A stretch of DNA of 9,444 bases from NCBI GenBank assembly GCA_937895305.1, contig CALAXS010000620.1, positions 1 to 9,444 on the forward strand, in the 5' to 3' direction. The stretch is from an uncultured bacterium. Lineage in GTDB: Bacteria; Hydrogenedentota; Hydrogenedentia; Hydrogenedentales; JAEUWI01. Positions 1 through 6,827 of this stretch are shown piece after piece (the first letter of the stretch is position 1; each line of letters begins with the position of its first letter). The notes under the pieces were generated by a model that did not search any database, was not told the origin of the DNA, and saw only the letters and a program-made list of their open reading frames with translations. A program made the translations under genes and the position numbers.

Positions 1-102
1 TGCCATAGTGGCAGGTAAAATATAGTTTACTTTTCAATTTGTCAGGCATGCTATACCAGATGCTGCGATTTATACCTGTTACCCCCGTGAACGGGTCGTG
101 TT

Positions 103-1956
103 CTAGGACTTGAAATGACGCTTCACGGCAGTGACGAAAGCTTCGGCATACCATTGGCGCCATTGGGGATCGGCGATGCGCTGACGGTCGGTGCTGTTGT
201 CCATATTTGCGACTTCGACGAGGACCTTGGTGGGGATAAGGTTGTTGCGCAGGACAGCGGGGACGTATTGTGTATTGCGTGTTTTGTGAATCACATTGCG
301 TATTGCTTCATCGCCACTCCCATGGACCTTGATGGGGGGGTCGTTGTGGGCAATGCTGTGGATGAGGGTGTTGGCGAAATTGCGGGAGAGGGCTTCGTCG
401 CGACGCAGCATGTCGGTGGTGACTTTGGAGCGGGGCTGGTTGTTGTATTCATTAAAGCGACGGTAGATTTGGGCACTGATGGGGTCGGTCTCGGTTTTGC
501 GGTAGCGGGCACCGGGTACATAGACCATGGTGCCGCGCATCTGGCTGGGCAGGGCATCAATGTGAATACTGGCGAAGAGGATTTTATCGTCGGCAGTACC
601 CCGTTTAAGTTCGTTGCGATAAATGTCATTGGCCAGATACCAGCGCAGATTCGCCGCGACCCGTGCATCGTCGGTCACATAGGGCGGGGTGGTGAGGACA
701 TGCTCGTCCTGGTCGTGGCTGAATCTTGTACTGTTTTGAATGGCGTAGCCTATACTGGGATCTTTCTGGGTCATGTGGATACGGGCGCGGGTATCCTTTT
801 CGAGGAGGGCCTTGATGCGGCAGGCAATGTCGTAGTTGAGTTCGTCTTCGTAGAGTGCAGTAGCGGTATGGGCCGTGCCACGGTCGCGGCCCCCATGGCC
901 GGGGTCAAGGACAATCACCACACCATCAAGATCTTTGGTCTGTTCCTGGCGGGCCTGGAGTTTACGTGCTTCGTCACGCACGATTACATACGCCAGGCGC
1001 TGTTCGGTGCCTTCGGGGTGATACTGGTCCGAGAGCATGGCGAGGGGCAGCTTGAGGGTATGCCCTGCTTTGAGCTTTCGCGCGTCCGCTACATTACTCA
1101 GGCGTAGCACTTCGTCACAGGCGGCTTTCACATCCTGGGGGTCGCGGTAACTGGTGAAGCGCATGATGACGTCGGAATAGACGGACTCGCCCTGTTTCAG
1201 TTTATAGCCCACCAGCGGTTCGTCCTGGCCGGACAACATTTTCAGCCCTTTGTCCAGGGCTTCTTCGGGTAGTCCATGGTTAGCAACGGGTTTTGAATCC
1301 GGTACGGGTGCCTTGGCAACTTCCACGATGACGGGATCTTCTTTGGGGTCGAGGGGTTTCAAGGCTATCTTCTCATGACCGGGGGTAGGAACACGCATGG
1401 CTTCGATGAGGAAGTCATGGGGCACCAGGAGTTTCATACCCGTATTGAGCTTGGAGCCGAGGGGCTGGTTTTCCGGGACCGCCATAAGTTGTTTGTAGTT
1501 GGTGCCCAGTCCGGTCAGCCATTCGCTGATGGCCCACCAGGATTCGAGACCCACATCACCACGAACAGCAACGGTGTGCCACCAGCCCCGGGCATCTACA
1601 TAGTCCTTGGGGAAGAGGGTTTCCAGCACCTGTCGTTTCGCGGTGGGATTGAGTTTGGCGTAGGGAATCATGACGACCATGCGGCCTTTATAAATAGACC
1701 ATTGTTTCGGGTCGTCGAGGTAGCGGGTGAGTACGGCCTTTGCAGCGTCGCCCTGGGGCAGGCGGCACTCGATATGGATATCCCGACCACCGCGTATAGC
1801 GGCCACAACACCAGGTGCCATGGGACTTTGAAGAACGACCGTGGCGGGGGTCGCGGTGGGTACGAGAAGGAGTAAAAAGAGCAGCACCAAGCACCAGGTC
1901 CTGATCGCAGGCCGTGCCCGATGTGTGGAAGCCCCATGTTGTGCTGACATTTTCAT
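103..1956 (-). CDS. Secreted N-acetylmuramoyl-L-alanine amidase (Amidase_3) with LysM-like segments
   Basis: Predicted zinc amidase cleaving the bond between N-acetylmuramic acid and the stem peptide of peptidoglycan, acting in the periplasm. Numbering is from the ATG at 1956 (617 aa). Residues 1-38 look like a signal peptide: Arg-rich start, then WCLVLLFLLLLVP, ending ATPA. Two LysM-like stretches follow (about 127-179, ending KLLVP, and 251-304, starting YKLKQGES and ending LKLP). The catalytic domain runs from about 346 to the end: DPGHGG (His354), Glu370 in YEDELN, SIHIDA (His465) and VLVEVAN (Glu581) match the zinc ligands and catalytic Glu of the AmiA/AmiC family. The domain is longer than usual, with extra sequence at about 396-458. 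A GTG at 2022 would add 22 residues before the signal peptide, so I prefer the ATG at 1956 (1950 also possible); neither start has a clear ribosome site. It lies 126 bp after a GT2 gene on the same strand. Family call is firm; role in the glycan locus is not shown. Confidence 0.9.
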   Translation of the reverse strand: MKMSAQHGASTHRARPAIRTWCLVLLFLLLLVPTATPATVVLQSPMAPGVVAAIRGGRDIHIECRLPQGDAAKAVLTRYLDDPKQWSIYKGRMVVMIPYAKLNPTAKRQVLETLFPKDYVDARGWWHTVAVRGDVGLESWWAISEWLTGLGTNYKQLMAVPENQPLGSKLNTGMKLLVPHDFLIEAMRVPTPGHEKIALKPLDPKEDPVIVEVAKAPVPDSKPVANHGLPEEALDKGLKMLSGQDEPLVGYKLKQGESVYSDVIMRFTSYRDPQDVKAACDEVLRLSNVADARKLKAGHTLKLPLAMLSDQYHPEGTEQRLAYVIVRDEARKLQARQEQTKDLDGVVIVLDPGHGGRDRGTAHTATALYEDELNYDIACRIKALLEKDTRARIHMTQKDPSIGYAIQNSTRFSHDQDEHVLTTPPYVTDDARVAANLRWYLANDIYRNELKRGTADDKILFASIHIDALPSQMRGTMVYVPGARYRKTETDPISAQIYRRFNEYNNQPRSKVTTDMLRRDEALSRNFANTLIHSIAHNDPPIKVHGSGDEAIRNVIHKTRNTQYVPAVLRNNLIPTKVLVEVANMDNSTDRQRIADPQWRQWYAEAFVTAVKRHFKS

Positions 1957-2082
1957 GAAAATCCGATACCCGTTCCGACTATAAACCACACTATATCGAA
2001 GGCAGGGCCTGGGGTCAAGCACTATATGTAGTGATTTGGGTATTTTTCCCGATTTTCTGGTATTTGGGCTGGATCGGGGAAT

Positions 2083-2949
2083 TCAATAGCGATCCGGGTG
2101 AAAAAGGAAGCGGGCATAGGCGGAGCACCAGCCGGAAATCAGGCGACTACAGTCTGCGAAACGGCCTTGAAGTCCCCAGCGCAGGAGGCGAACATCGACC
2201 CAGACCCCGTTTGCCAGGGTGAAGGCGAGCCACATAAAAGGATTGCGTCGGTAGGCCTTGAGCATGGCATAAACGGAGTGACGTTCTTGCAGGCGAATGG
2301 CCTCGCCTGAACAGTGTTCGCTGCCTTTGTGGCGAAGACTGGCCTCGGGCAGGTAGCGGAATGCAAAGCCCGCACGTGTAGCGCGTATACAGAAATCCCG
2401 GTCTTCAAAATAGTAGGGCAGATCCTCGTCGAAGCCCTGGATAGCGTCAAAGACAGCGCGTGGAAATGCAAGGTTTGCCCCGGTGCCGACGTTGGCGTCT
2501 TCAACCGCACACGCCAGGCTCTTGCCCAGGAAGGTGGCCCGGCGTGGCCCGCCCTGATCATGTGCATCGTGGTAATCCAGGATGCGCCCACCGAGGACCG
2601 TGTTGCCATCGTCAGCATGAAGCATAGCGTTGAGCCATGCTTCGGAAACCACGACATCCGAATCGATGTTCATGATGAGTTGCCCATGGGATGCCAGCGT
2701 CGCGCGGTTATGGGCCTGGGACAGGCCCTGGTTCGTTTCGTTGACGAGGAGCCGGGCTTCGGGGTAGTGGGCTTTCACCATGGCCACGGTATCGTCACTT
2801 GAACCGTCGTCGATAACGATAATTTCTACATTCATAGTGGCACAGAGCGTCCAGGGTATGGAAGCGAGACATTCTTTCAAATCATCGCATCGATTATACG
2901 ATGCAATGATGATACTGCCACGGCAGGAATGTTTTTCAGGGCTACTCAT
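2083..2949 (-). CDS. Family 2 glycosyltransferase (GT2, GT-A fold)
   Basis: Inverting-type glycosyltransferase expected to move a sugar from a nucleotide donor to a growing glycan on the cytoplasmic side. In 288 aa it shows the GT2 order: SIIIASYNR at 12-20, VIDDGSSDD at 45-53 (nucleotide binding), a DXD-type metal site NIDSD at 94-98, and EDRD at 182-185 in YYFEDRDFCIRATRAG, the region that holds the catalytic base in rhamnosyltransferase-like GT2 enzymes. The C-terminal part (about 230-288) is Trp/Arg-rich with a mildly hydrophobic stretch (MWLAFTLANGVW) that may touch the membrane. The ATG at 2949 overlaps the TGA of the upstream GT2 gene as ATGA, which supports this start and suggests translational coupling. 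Sugar and acceptor cannot be read from sequence. Confidence 0.9.
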   Translation of the reverse strand: MSSPEKHSCRGSIIIASYNRCDDLKECLASIPWTLCATMNVEIIVIDDGSSDDTVAMVKAHYPEARLLVNETNQGLSQAHNRATLASHGQLIMNIDSDVVVSEAWLNAMLHADDGNTVLGGRILDYHDAHDQGGPRRATFLGKSLACAVEDANVGTGANLAFPRAVFDAIQGFDEDLPYYFEDRDFCIRATRAGFAFRYLPEASLRHKGSEHCSGEAIRLQERHSVYAMLKAYRRNPFMWLAFTLANGVWVDVRLLRWGLQGRFADCSRLISGWCSAYARFLFHPDRY

Positions 2950-3884
2950 TTAAGACGGCGCTCCACGCTTGCAGGTAGATAACGCACCATAGCACAACCC
3001 AAGAGAATCCATTGACGAAGTGCGCCGGGGTTACGCTGGAGACTTTGTATTAAGGCCGTGCGTGCGCTGGAAAAATCTCGTTGCTTGATAGCTTGTGTAC
3101 CCATGAAGGCATAGGCACTTGCGGTGCGGGTCTTTCGATACCGGGCGCGGGTCGCAGGGTCCAGGGCCTGCACAGCGGGCAGAGCATAGACGGCATTGAT
3201 ACATTCTTCAACGATGGACCAGTCCTGACCGATAGTGGCGGAGACACCGCCTTCTACTTGCCGGTAAGCGAGGAGGGGATCCGGTCCCAGGTACGTGAAG
3301 GGGCCTTCGGCGGCCAGAGCACACCAGAGAACCCAGTCTTCGGAAAGGCGCAGGCCGGGTTGAAAGCCACCAACTTTTTTTACGCTATCAGTCCGGGCAA
3401 GAAGCACGCCGGGAGTGCAAATAAAATTATGCTGGATGATGGATTCCAACACGTGGCCCACGGGTCGTGCGCCAAAGACAGGTGCGCCTGTTGCGCCCGT
3501 CACTTCGCCGGAACTTTGTGCAACAACCGCCTCGCCATAGACTGCGACGCATTGGTCATCGAGACCGTTCACCATCCGTTGAAGCGCGCCGGGCAATAGG
3601 ACATCATCGGCATCGAGAAAAAGTGTACAGGGGGTATTCGCTTCCTCCAGGCCCCGATTGCGTGCAACGGATACACCGCCATGATCCATGGCGATAGCGG
3701 TGATGCGTTCGTCTTCCGCTGCGAGGGACTGTGTAATAGCAAGGGTGTCATCCGAAGAGGCATCGTCTACAATTACTGCCTGCCAATGCACACCATCCTG
3801 GGCCTGCACACTGGCTACAGTCTCGCGCAGATATGTGCCGGCGTTATAGGCCGGGATGACGATGGTGACTTGGGCTTGGGACAT
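2946..3884 (-). CDS. Family 2 glycosyltransferase (GT2) with helical C-terminal tail
   Basis: Second GT2 enzyme, 312 aa, probably cytoplasmic or at the inner membrane face. Visible motifs are TIVIPAYNAG at 7-16, IVDDASSDDT at 38-47, the metal-binding DADD at 91-94 (FLDADDVLLPG) and SEDW at 181-184, the usual place of the catalytic acid/base loop. After the catalytic domain (to about 235) comes an Ala/Arg-rich tail, about 240-300, with a TPR-like spacing (AYAFMGTQAIKQRDFSSAR, then QSLQRNPGALRQW). Such tails occur in other GT2 proteins and may bind partners. The gene follows a 394-bp repeat-filled gap and is the first of a two-gene pair; its TGA overlaps the next ATG. A partial Shine-Dalgarno (GAGAG, 4 nt before the ATG) is present. 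Donor and acceptor unknown. Confidence 0.9.
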   Translation of the reverse strand: MSQAQVTIVIPAYNAGTYLRETVASVQAQDGVHWQAVIVDDASSDDTLAITQSLAAEDERITAIAMDHGGVSVARNRGLEEANTPCTLFLDADDVLLPGALQRMVNGLDDQCVAVYGEAVVAQSSGEVTGATGAPVFGARPVGHVLESIIQHNFICTPGVLLARTDSVKKVGGFQPGLRLSEDWVLWCALAAEGPFTYLGPDPLLAYRQVEGGVSATIGQDWSIVEECINAVYALPAVQALDPATRARYRKTRTASAYAFMGTQAIKQRDFSSARTALIQSLQRNPGALRQWILLGCAMVRYLPASVERRLK

Positions 3885-4011
3885 GGTGCTCTCAGGGGTT
3901 ATGGACCGTAAGCAATTCGCTACAGCCTGAAACTTTTATACTCTTATTGAAGGCTATACAGACATTTCGTTGCTACTTATCTTATGTTGCTCCACAAAAA
4001 ACTATAAACCT

Positions 4012-4035
4012 TGTCATTCCCGCAAGGCGGGAATC
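4012..4035 (-). repeat. Dispersed hairpin repeat, family A (GATTCCC...GGGAATGACA), copy 1
   Basis: On the minus strand it reads GATTCCCGC, CTT, GCGGGAATGACA. The 8-bp perfect stem (4016-4023 with 4027-4034) closes a 3-nt loop. A second copy, in the other orientation, lies at 6720-6745. The end blocks GATTCCC and GGGAATGACA are identical in both; the inner stem bases differ but still pair. From general knowledge, very similar short palindromes are scattered through many bacterial genomes as non-coding repeats. Confidence 0.8.
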
Positions 4036-4104
4036 TCCGCGTCAGCATGCTTAGCCCACATGGGGACCGAAAGCGTAGCAATACCAGTCAAACGTGCGCG
4101 TTTT

Positions 4105-4150
4105 CCGAGGCAGAGCCTCGGTGTATGCATTCCCACGCAGAGCATGGGAA
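4105..4150. repeat. REP-like double hairpin
   Basis: Two adjacent palindromes. The first is ccgagg, cagag, cctcgg (4105-4121; 6-bp perfect stem, 5-nt loop). The second is ttccca-c-gc, aga, gc-a-tgggaa (4130-4150; 6 bp, one C/A mismatch, then 2 bp, 3-nt loop), followed by cgag. This arrangement resembles extragenic palindromic (REP) units that in many bacteria are spread by RAYT-type transposases. No such transposase gene is in the window. Only one copy is seen here, so the assignment rests on structure and resemblance. Confidence 0.6.
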
Positions 4151-4200
4151 CGAGAAAAATCCCTTGGTTCGATAGATGTTGATGTCTGAGACACCGCAGT

Positions 4201-4234
4201 GATTGTTCAATCGGCGGGACCTCCTCGCAATGAC
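4201..4234 (-). repeat. Dispersed repeat, family B (GTCATTGCGAGGAG...CAATC), copy 1
   Basis: On the minus strand it begins GTCATTGCGAGGAG and ends CAATC, 34 nt in all. The first 14 bases match the copy at 6795-6827 exactly, and the ends can pair (ATTG with CAAT). The middle differs from that copy, so the two are divergent members or recombined halves. Repeats of this kind are known as abundant intergenic elements in several bacterial groups. Confidence 0.7.
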
Positions 4235-4278
4235 AAGCTAAGTATAGACCTTACCATAAACATAATGGTACTGCTCCT

Positions 4279-5454
4279 TTATCGTGGTATGTCATCGGCC
4301 TTGGGATGTGCGAGTACTTCTTCATAGAGGTCTTCGAGTTGGGCGACCATGCACTCCAGGCTATAGTGGGGCACCACCTTGGCCCGTGCGGTATCGCCCA
4401 TAAAGTATCGACGTTCCGGTGCCGCAATTAAGGTGCGCATGGCCTCGACCAGGGCGTGGGTATCCCCCGGCTTTACGAGGAGGCCCGTCTCTCCGTCGTC
4501 GACAATATCCGGGATACCGCCCACGTCCGATGCGATGACGGGCGTGGCAGCCGCCCCCGCTTCGAGAAGGACACGGCCCATGCCTTCGTTGATAGAGGGT
4601 ACTACCAACAGGTCCATGGCCGCCATGAGTTGGGGGATGTCATTGCGTTGTCCGAGAAATCCAAAACGGTCGCCCAGAGGTGCAGCGAGTGCTTTTAATT
4701 CGGCTTCCTGGGTCCCGGTACCCGCATGGATAAAATAACGTTTGTTACCTTCATCGTCGAGTTGGAGTGCCGCTTCGACAAAATGTTTGAATCCCTTCAC
4801 GGGTTCAAGACGTCCCACACCGCCAATGAGGATGGCATCGTCAGGAATAGCAAAGGTGGCGCGGGTTGCAGCACGTTGCGCGATAGCATCGGCATAGGGT
4901 GTGGTATCGATACCACTAAAAATAACACGGAATTGTTCGCGTTGTCCGATGCCTTCGTTGAGGTGCTCTTCCACGCCGACGGGGGTCAGCTCGATAATGC
5001 GGTCGGTGCGCCGTGCGGCGTGGCGTTCGAGCCAGACATAGGCACGCACAATGGCGGGGTGAAAGTAGCCGTGGAATACGTTGCCGTGGGGGGTATGAAT
5101 CACGTGGGGCACGCCAGCACGTTCTGCTGCGATACGACCGAGCAACCCGGCCTTGGAGGTGTGGGTGTGAACAATGTCGTATTGGTTCCGCTTAAAAAGT
5201 TGTGTTAAGTAATTTAATGTATGGAGATCGCGCAGGGGCGCGGGCTTGCGCAGAAGGTGGGGTGCCCGGTGGATGGCGACACCTGCGTCTTCGATGCGTT
5301 TTTCCATGCTGCCTTCAGCACCATGGGGTGGTCCGGCAATGAGGTCCACGCGATAACGTTCGCGATTAGCGAGGCGTACGGAGTGAAAGGTGTTTTCCTG
5401 GGCACCACCACGCACCAGGCGGGTGATGACGTGGGCTACGCGTATTTTAGTCAT
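4279..5454 (-). CDS. Family 4 glycosyltransferase (GT4, GT-B fold)
   Basis: Retaining glycosyltransferase of the two-Rossmann-domain GT-B type, predicted to act at the cytoplasmic face in surface glycan assembly. Numbered from the ATG at 5454 (391 aa): the N-terminal domain has HVITRLVRGGAQEN (8-21) and HTHTSKAGLLGR (96-107); the donor-binding C-terminal domain has GGVGRLEPVKGF (211-222) and the E-x7-E motif EGMGRVLLE (Glu290, Glu298), followed by DVGGIPDIV (310-318). Length is normal for GT4. I chose ATG 5454 over the GTG at 5463 because ATGA overlaps the TGA of the upstream GT4 gene, GGGGTG sits 6 nt before it, and the family start MTKIRVAHVI fits. It is the second gene of a coupled pair. 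Sugar specificity unknown. Confidence 0.92.
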   Translation of the reverse strand: MTKIRVAHVITRLVRGGAQENTFHSVRLANRERYRVDLIAGPPHGAEGSMEKRIEDAGVAIHRAPHLLRKPAPLRDLHTLNYLTQLFKRNQYDIVHTHTSKAGLLGRIAAERAGVPHVIHTPHGNVFHGYFHPAIVRAYVWLERHAARRTDRIIELTPVGVEEHLNEGIGQREQFRVIFSGIDTTPYADAIAQRAATRATFAIPDDAILIGGVGRLEPVKGFKHFVEAALQLDDEGNKRYFIHAGTGTQEAELKALAAPLGDRFGFLGQRNDIPQLMAAMDLLVVPSINEGMGRVLLEAGAAATPVIASDVGGIPDIVDDGETGLLVKPGDTHALVEAMRTLIAAPERRYFMGDTARAKVVPHYSLECMVAQLEDLYEEVLAHPKADDIPR

Positions 5455-6560
5455 TCCACACACCCCAGAATCGCAGCCGTGAATCGTTCCCAGTTGAGTT
5501 CTTCTTCCACACGCTTGCGGCCCGCCTCGCCGAGACTACGGGCGAAGGCCGGGTTTTGCAGGATACGCAGGATAGCATCGCCTACAGCAACCGCATTCTC
5601 GCCATTGACGAGCAGCCCGGTCTCCTCGTGCAACACGGCATCGCTCACCCCGCCGGAGCGTCCAGCCACGACGGGCTTTGCATAGGCGTGGGCCTCGGTG
5701 AAGACGAGACCAAAGCCTTCGACCTGACCGCCTTCTTCTTCGCTGGTGGGTAAGGCGAAAACGCTACAGTGTGCATAGAGTGCTGCGAGGGCATGGTCAT
5801 CGAGATAGCCGGGACAGTGGACATTGGCCTCAATGTTTGCGGACTTGATACGTGCGATACAGTCGTCGCGCGTGGGACCGCGACCGACCAGCACGAGTTG
5901 TGCTGTGGGAACATTTTCCAGTATATGGGGCATAGCCTGGATGAGTACTTCGTGGCCTTTGCGGGAGATGAAACGGCCCACGGCGAGGATGATAGGGCCA
6001 TCGCCAATGTCGAATTCATTGCGGAATCCCTGGATGTGCTGGGGGTCCACGTCTTGTGCCGGGGCGGTTCCGGGATGGGCAAGGGTGATGCTGGCGGGGT
6101 TCACGCCAAAGTGTCCCAGGGCACTCCGGGTGTAGTTGCTGATGGCGATGCATCCGGCAGCGTGGGCATAGATACTGCGGAAGAGTCCTGACACGATGGG
6201 GGTGCGTTGAAATTTTAAAAACTCATAACCGTAGGCAAGCATGACGTAGGGCACGTTGCTGAATCGTGCGAGCACCCCGGCGTAGGCCACATTGATACCA
6301 ATAATCAGATCGCATTCTTTCAACAAGGGACGTCCGGTGCGCAGAAAAGGGATGAGTCTCCCCCACCCCAGGTCATAGCCGGGATAACGAACTACGGTAA
6401 TGACTTCGTCGTCATCGAAACTTTCCATATCGGGAAAGTACGGTGCGAGTACCGTCACGACATGGCCCTGCCGTGCGAGTTCACGGGATACCTGAAGGGT
6501 CACGGTACTGATACCACCTTCGATGGGCGGATAGTCGACTGTAGGGATAAGAATACGCAT
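5451..6560 (-). CDS. Family 4 glycosyltransferase (GT4, PimB-like)
   Basis: Retaining GT-B glycosyltransferase, 369 aa, of the large GT4 group that includes PimB-type mannosyltransferases. The N-terminal acceptor domain starts MRILIPTVDYPPIEGGIS, with the Gly-rich loop at 14-17. The C-terminal donor domain shows AVGRFISRKGHE (193-204; Arg and Lys contact donor phosphates in the family), LVGRGP (224-229), and an E-x7-E motif EGFGLVFTE (Glu281, Glu289), followed by GRSGGVSDAV (300-309). No signal peptide or membrane span is seen, so it should be cytosolic or peripheral. The start fits the family, although no Shine-Dalgarno is visible upstream. It is first in the GT4 pair; its TGA overlaps the next ATG. 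Mannose or a related hexose is only a guess. Confidence 0.92.
   Translation of the reverse strand: MRILIPTVDYPPIEGGISTVTLQVSRELARQGHVVTVLAPYFPDMESFDDDEVITVVRYPGYDLGWGRLIPFLRTGRPLLKECDLIIGINVAYAGVLARFSNVPYVMLAYGYEFLKFQRTPIVSGLFRSIYAHAAGCIAISNYTRSALGHFGVNPASITLAHPGTAPAQDVDPQHIQGFRNEFDIGDGPIILAVGRFISRKGHEVLIQAMPHILENVPTAQLVLVGRGPTRDDCIARIKSANIEANVHCPGYLDDHALAALYAHCSVFALPTSEEEGGQVEGFGLVFTEAHAYAKPVVAGRSGGVSDAVLHEETGLLVNGENAVAVGDAILRILQNPAFARSLGEAGRKRVEEELNWERFTAAILGCVE
5461..5466 (-). promoter_or_regulatory. Ribosome binding site deciding the GT4 start
   Basis: On the minus strand GGGGTG stands 6 nt before the ATG at 5454, inside the end of the upstream GT4 coding region. It is the best Shine-Dalgarno-like site in the window. 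It overlaps the alternative GTG codon at 5463, which argues against that codon as the start. Confidence 0.5.
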
Positions 6561-6825
6561 TGAGGGATAGGGTACAGCAGGAGGGTCATTGGGGAAAAGC
6601 CCGACGTAGGGATAAATCTCCGCATGAGTCGCGCCTAGGTGGGAAAAACGGGAGAACTATTGGTTTGTGCTTTAATTATTCGTCTGAACTTCGTCTGGAG
6701 GTTGGTATACCGTTTGGGGGATTCCCAATCCAGTTGGGAATGACAGGGAAGAAAAATCTATGTTAATAATAACAAGCGGTGACTTCAATTACCCGTCATT
6801 GCGAGGAGCGAAGCGACGTGGCAAT
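6561..6825. other. 265-bp intergenic region with two dispersed repeats
   Basis: Separates the GT-C gene from the GT4 pair. The half next to the GT4 start (6561-6700) shows no gene, no strong promoter match and no Shine-Dalgarno for the downstream ATG. The other half contains a family A hairpin (6720-6745) and a family B repeat that begins at 6795 and runs into the GT-C stop codon. A 68-codon plus-strand frame here (6560-6766) ends in translated repeat sequence and I treat it as spurious. Confidence 0.7.
6720..6745 (+). repeat. Dispersed hairpin repeat, family A, copy 2
   Basis: Reads GATTCCCAA, TCCAG, TTGGGAATGACA. The 8-bp perfect stem (6721-6728 with 6734-6741) closes a 5-nt loop. It is in the orientation opposite to the copy at 4012-4035. 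The two inner base pairs are A:T and A:T here but G:C and C:G in the other copy. Seen from the minus-strand transcript it lies downstream of the GT-C gene, but no U-run follows at the stem foot, so it is not a clear terminator. Confidence 0.8.
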
Positions 6826-6827
6826 CT
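6795..6827 (+). repeat. Dispersed repeat, family B, copy 2
   Basis: Begins GTCATTGCGAGGAG and ends GCAATCT, 33 nt, with ATTGC (6798-6802) able to pair with GCAAT (6821-6825). It shares its first 14 bases with the opposite-strand copy at 4201-4234. Its last two bases belong to the stop codon of the GT-C gene. It closely resembles a well-known class of abundant intergenic repeats found in unrelated bacteria. Confidence 0.8.

Larger units (their letters stand above)
3885..4278. other. 394-bp intergenic region filled with dispersed palindromic repeats
   Basis: This gap separates the GT4 pair from the GT2 pair. It has no credible gene. A 70-codon plus-strand frame (3970-4182) runs straight through repeat hairpins and looks like translated repeat sequence. 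The gap holds, left to right, an attcccgc/gcgggaat hairpin (4012-4035), a double hairpin resembling REP sequences (4105-4150), and an inverted copy of a gtcattgcgaggag repeat (4201-4234). The part next to the GT2 start (3885-3960) is AT-rich and must carry any promoter for that pair, but I see no convincing -35/-10 combination. No U-run follows the hairpins in the right place for a clear intrinsic terminator. Confidence 0.75.

Noticed and set aside
1..13. Small hairpin tgcca-tag-tggca at the window edge, downstream of the amidase
   Set aside because: The 5-bp stem is weak, and any U-run for a minus-strand terminator would lie outside the window.
84..95. Hairpin cccg-tgaa-cggg just after the amidase stop
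   Set aside because: Only 4 bp and followed on the minus strand by mixed sequence, so it could be chance.
115..1107. Plus-strand open frame of 330 codons opposite the amidase
   Set aside because: It is exactly opposite a gene with clear catalytic motifs, resembles no family I know, and is explained by the codon bias of the real gene.
2048..2078. Possible terminator after the 2083-2949 GT2 gene (cccgat...atcggg)
   Set aside because: The loop is 19 nt and the minus-strand transcript continues with A-rich sequence, not a U-run, so it does not fit an intrinsic terminator.
3970..4182. Plus-strand 70-codon frame in the repeat gap
   Set aside because: Its translation (CHSRKAGIS, then CIPTQSMGTR) comes from the hairpin repeats; such repeat-derived frames are common false genes.
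3885..4278. CRISPR array or riboswitch in the repeat-rich gap
   Set aside because: The repeats are unlike each other, not evenly spaced, and no known riboswitch core is recognisable.
6560..6766. Plus-strand 68-codon frame
   Set aside because: It ends in translated family A repeat (GGFPIQLGMT), has no family resemblance, and starts at the edge of the GT4 gene on the other strand.
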